Origin: Marinobacter antarcticus
GTDB lineage: Bacteria > Pseudomonadota > Gammaproteobacteria > Pseudomonadales > Oleiphilaceae
Assembly: GCF_011049865.1 (NCBI RefSeq)
Contig: NZ_DRGY01000003.1
Span: 1 to 52,653, forward strand
Length of the DNA: 52,653 nucleotides
Reading direction: 5' to 3'
Shown here: positions 52,083 to 52,653 of the stretch, piece by piece
Layout: every line of letters begins with the position of its first letter
How positions within the stretch are numbered: position 1 is the first letter of the stretch
Program-made: the position numbers and the translations under genes
Notes under the pieces: model-generated
The model's database searches: none
Told to the model about the DNA's origin: nothing
Seen by the model: the letters and a program-made list of their open reading frames with translations, nothing else

Positions 52083-52597
52083 TTGCTTCAGAAACCGCTC
52101 GTAATATACTGAATTTTATACTCTTCCAAATCGGTTGGTTTGCGTGTGCGGCCTACCCGACCCTACTCGGGCCCGTTCTGGTTCTGGTTTTCCTGGCCAT
52201 CCACTTCGTTTTCGTTAGCCAGCATCGCTTTACCGAACTCCAGTTTGTCGGGCTGGGTACGGTTGTTGGCGCGCTGCTGGACGGGCTCTGGTTCTACCTT
52301 GGAGTACTGGATGACGGAAGCGGAACCGTGCTTATTACGCCGCTCTGGCTGGTCGCAATCTGGGCTATTTTCATGACCACCCTGAGCCACTCCCTGAACT
52401 GGATCAGTCGAAAAATGTTTCTTGCGTTCTTGTTCGCGCCTATCGCCGGCCCATTCGCCTACTGGTCGGCCAGTAAAATCGGGGTTGTCGTACTGCCAGA
52501 TCTGGTGGCTTCCCTGATCGCCCTTGGCCTGGGTTGGCTGGTGGTGTTCCCACTGCTTTTATTCGCCCGCAAATCCCTTTATCCGGAGTTGACGTGA
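52079..52597 (+). CDS. DUF2878 family membrane protein
   Basis: A 172-residue protein with about five to six hydrophobic helices. It begins NILNFILFQIGWFACAAYP and has LDGLWFYLGVLDDGSGTVLITPLWLVAIWAIFMTTLSHSL (quoted in part), the core of DUF2878. ATGA overlaps on both sides link it to the synthase and the next gene. No function is established. Confidence 0.88.
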   Translation: MIASETARNILNFILFQIGWFACAAYPTLLGPVLVLVFLAIHFVFVSQHRFTELQFVGLGTVVGALLDGLWFYLGVLDDGSGTVLITPLWLVAIWAIFMTTLSHSLNWISRKMFLAFLFAPIAGPFAYWSASKIGVVVLPDLVASLIALGLGWLVVFPLLLFARKSLYPELT

Positions 52598-52653
52598 TGA
52601 ACAAATTCGGTTGTTTACCGTTAGCCGTTGTCCTGGCTTCTATCGTGGCGCCT
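52597..52653 (+). CDS. Start of a secreted protein (truncated at the window end)
   Basis: Only 19 codons are present, MNKFGCLPLAVVLASIVAP, a signal-peptide-like start. The ATG shares a base with the DUF2878 stop (TGATG), so it is the next operon gene. In similar operons a chalcone-isomerase-like or DUF3833 lipoprotein gene follows; that is expectation, not observation. Confidence 0.6.
   Translation, partial: MNKFGCLPLAVVLASIVAP

Noticed and set aside
1..52653. CRISPR array, rRNA genes, insertion sequences
   Set aside because: No regularly spaced repeats with unique spacers, no rRNA-like sequence and no transposase were seen.

Overview
The window looks like a chromosomal stretch of a marine gammaproteobacterium, most like Marinobacter in gene content (remembered resemblance, not a search). 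It carries one compact tRNA-borne integrative island. Base composition is moderate and even, except for a clearly AT-rich block at about 29.1-31.9 kb inside the island.

Layout. (1) 1-9.7 kb: the end of a TrkH potassium transporter, a carboxylesterase, a PlsC-type acyltransferase, RecQ, a hotdog thioesterase-like protein, an orphan periplasmic binding protein, a GNAT-nitrilase fusion, a PilZ-like protein and a coiled-coil/helix-hairpin-helix protein. (2) 9.7-16.2 kb: a selenium module. It holds a flavin oxidoreductase-SelD fusion, a SenB-type glycosyltransferase (selenosugar synthase family) and a three-gene ABC importer of the putative selenate type. No SenA (selenoneine synthase), SelA/SelB or SelU/MnmH is present in the window. 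(3) 16.2-22.1 kb: cardiolipin synthase, a YadGH-like ABC-2 exporter with a DUF192 lipoprotein, an enoyl-CoA hydratase, two overlapping very small ORFs and a lipoprotein. (4) 22.4-32.0 kb: a 9.5-kb island at the 3' end of tRNA-Leu(UAA), bounded by perfect 57-bp direct repeats. It has a tyrosine integrase with matching arm-type sites at both ends, an AlpA-like regulator, a HUH replication initiator with a palindrome-rich leader that looks like an origin, a HEPN-like protein, an SRA-HNH nuclease of the type IV restriction kind, and an AT-rich gene pair (NdpA/NA37-like protein plus multi-pass membrane protein) that is a candidate undescribed defence system. (5) 32.1-46.3 kb: housekeeping genes, including rlmA, etfBA divergent from ETF-ubiquinone oxidoreductase with a perfect 20-bp palindromic operator between them, slyD, sixA, gpsA, an RssB/RssC-like phosphatase and anti-sigma-antagonist pair, and an HD phosphohydrolase. 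(6) 46.4 kb to the end: a tightly overlapping lipid-modification operon (desaturase, SnoaL-like, SDR, flavin amine-oxidase-like, DUF1365, cyclopropane-fatty-acid synthase, DUF2878, and a truncated secreted protein).

How the parts work together. The selenium module can be read as import of a selenium oxyanion, activation of selenide to selenophosphate by SelD, and transfer to a sugar nucleotide by SenB; the end product is unknown. The island combines integration, excision control and autonomous replication genes with a cargo of nuclease and putative immunity genes. The ETF genes on both sides of the palindrome form one electron-transfer route from acyl-CoA dehydrogenases to quinone and are probably co-regulated with fatty-acid oxidation. 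The final operon probably remodels membrane acyl chains.
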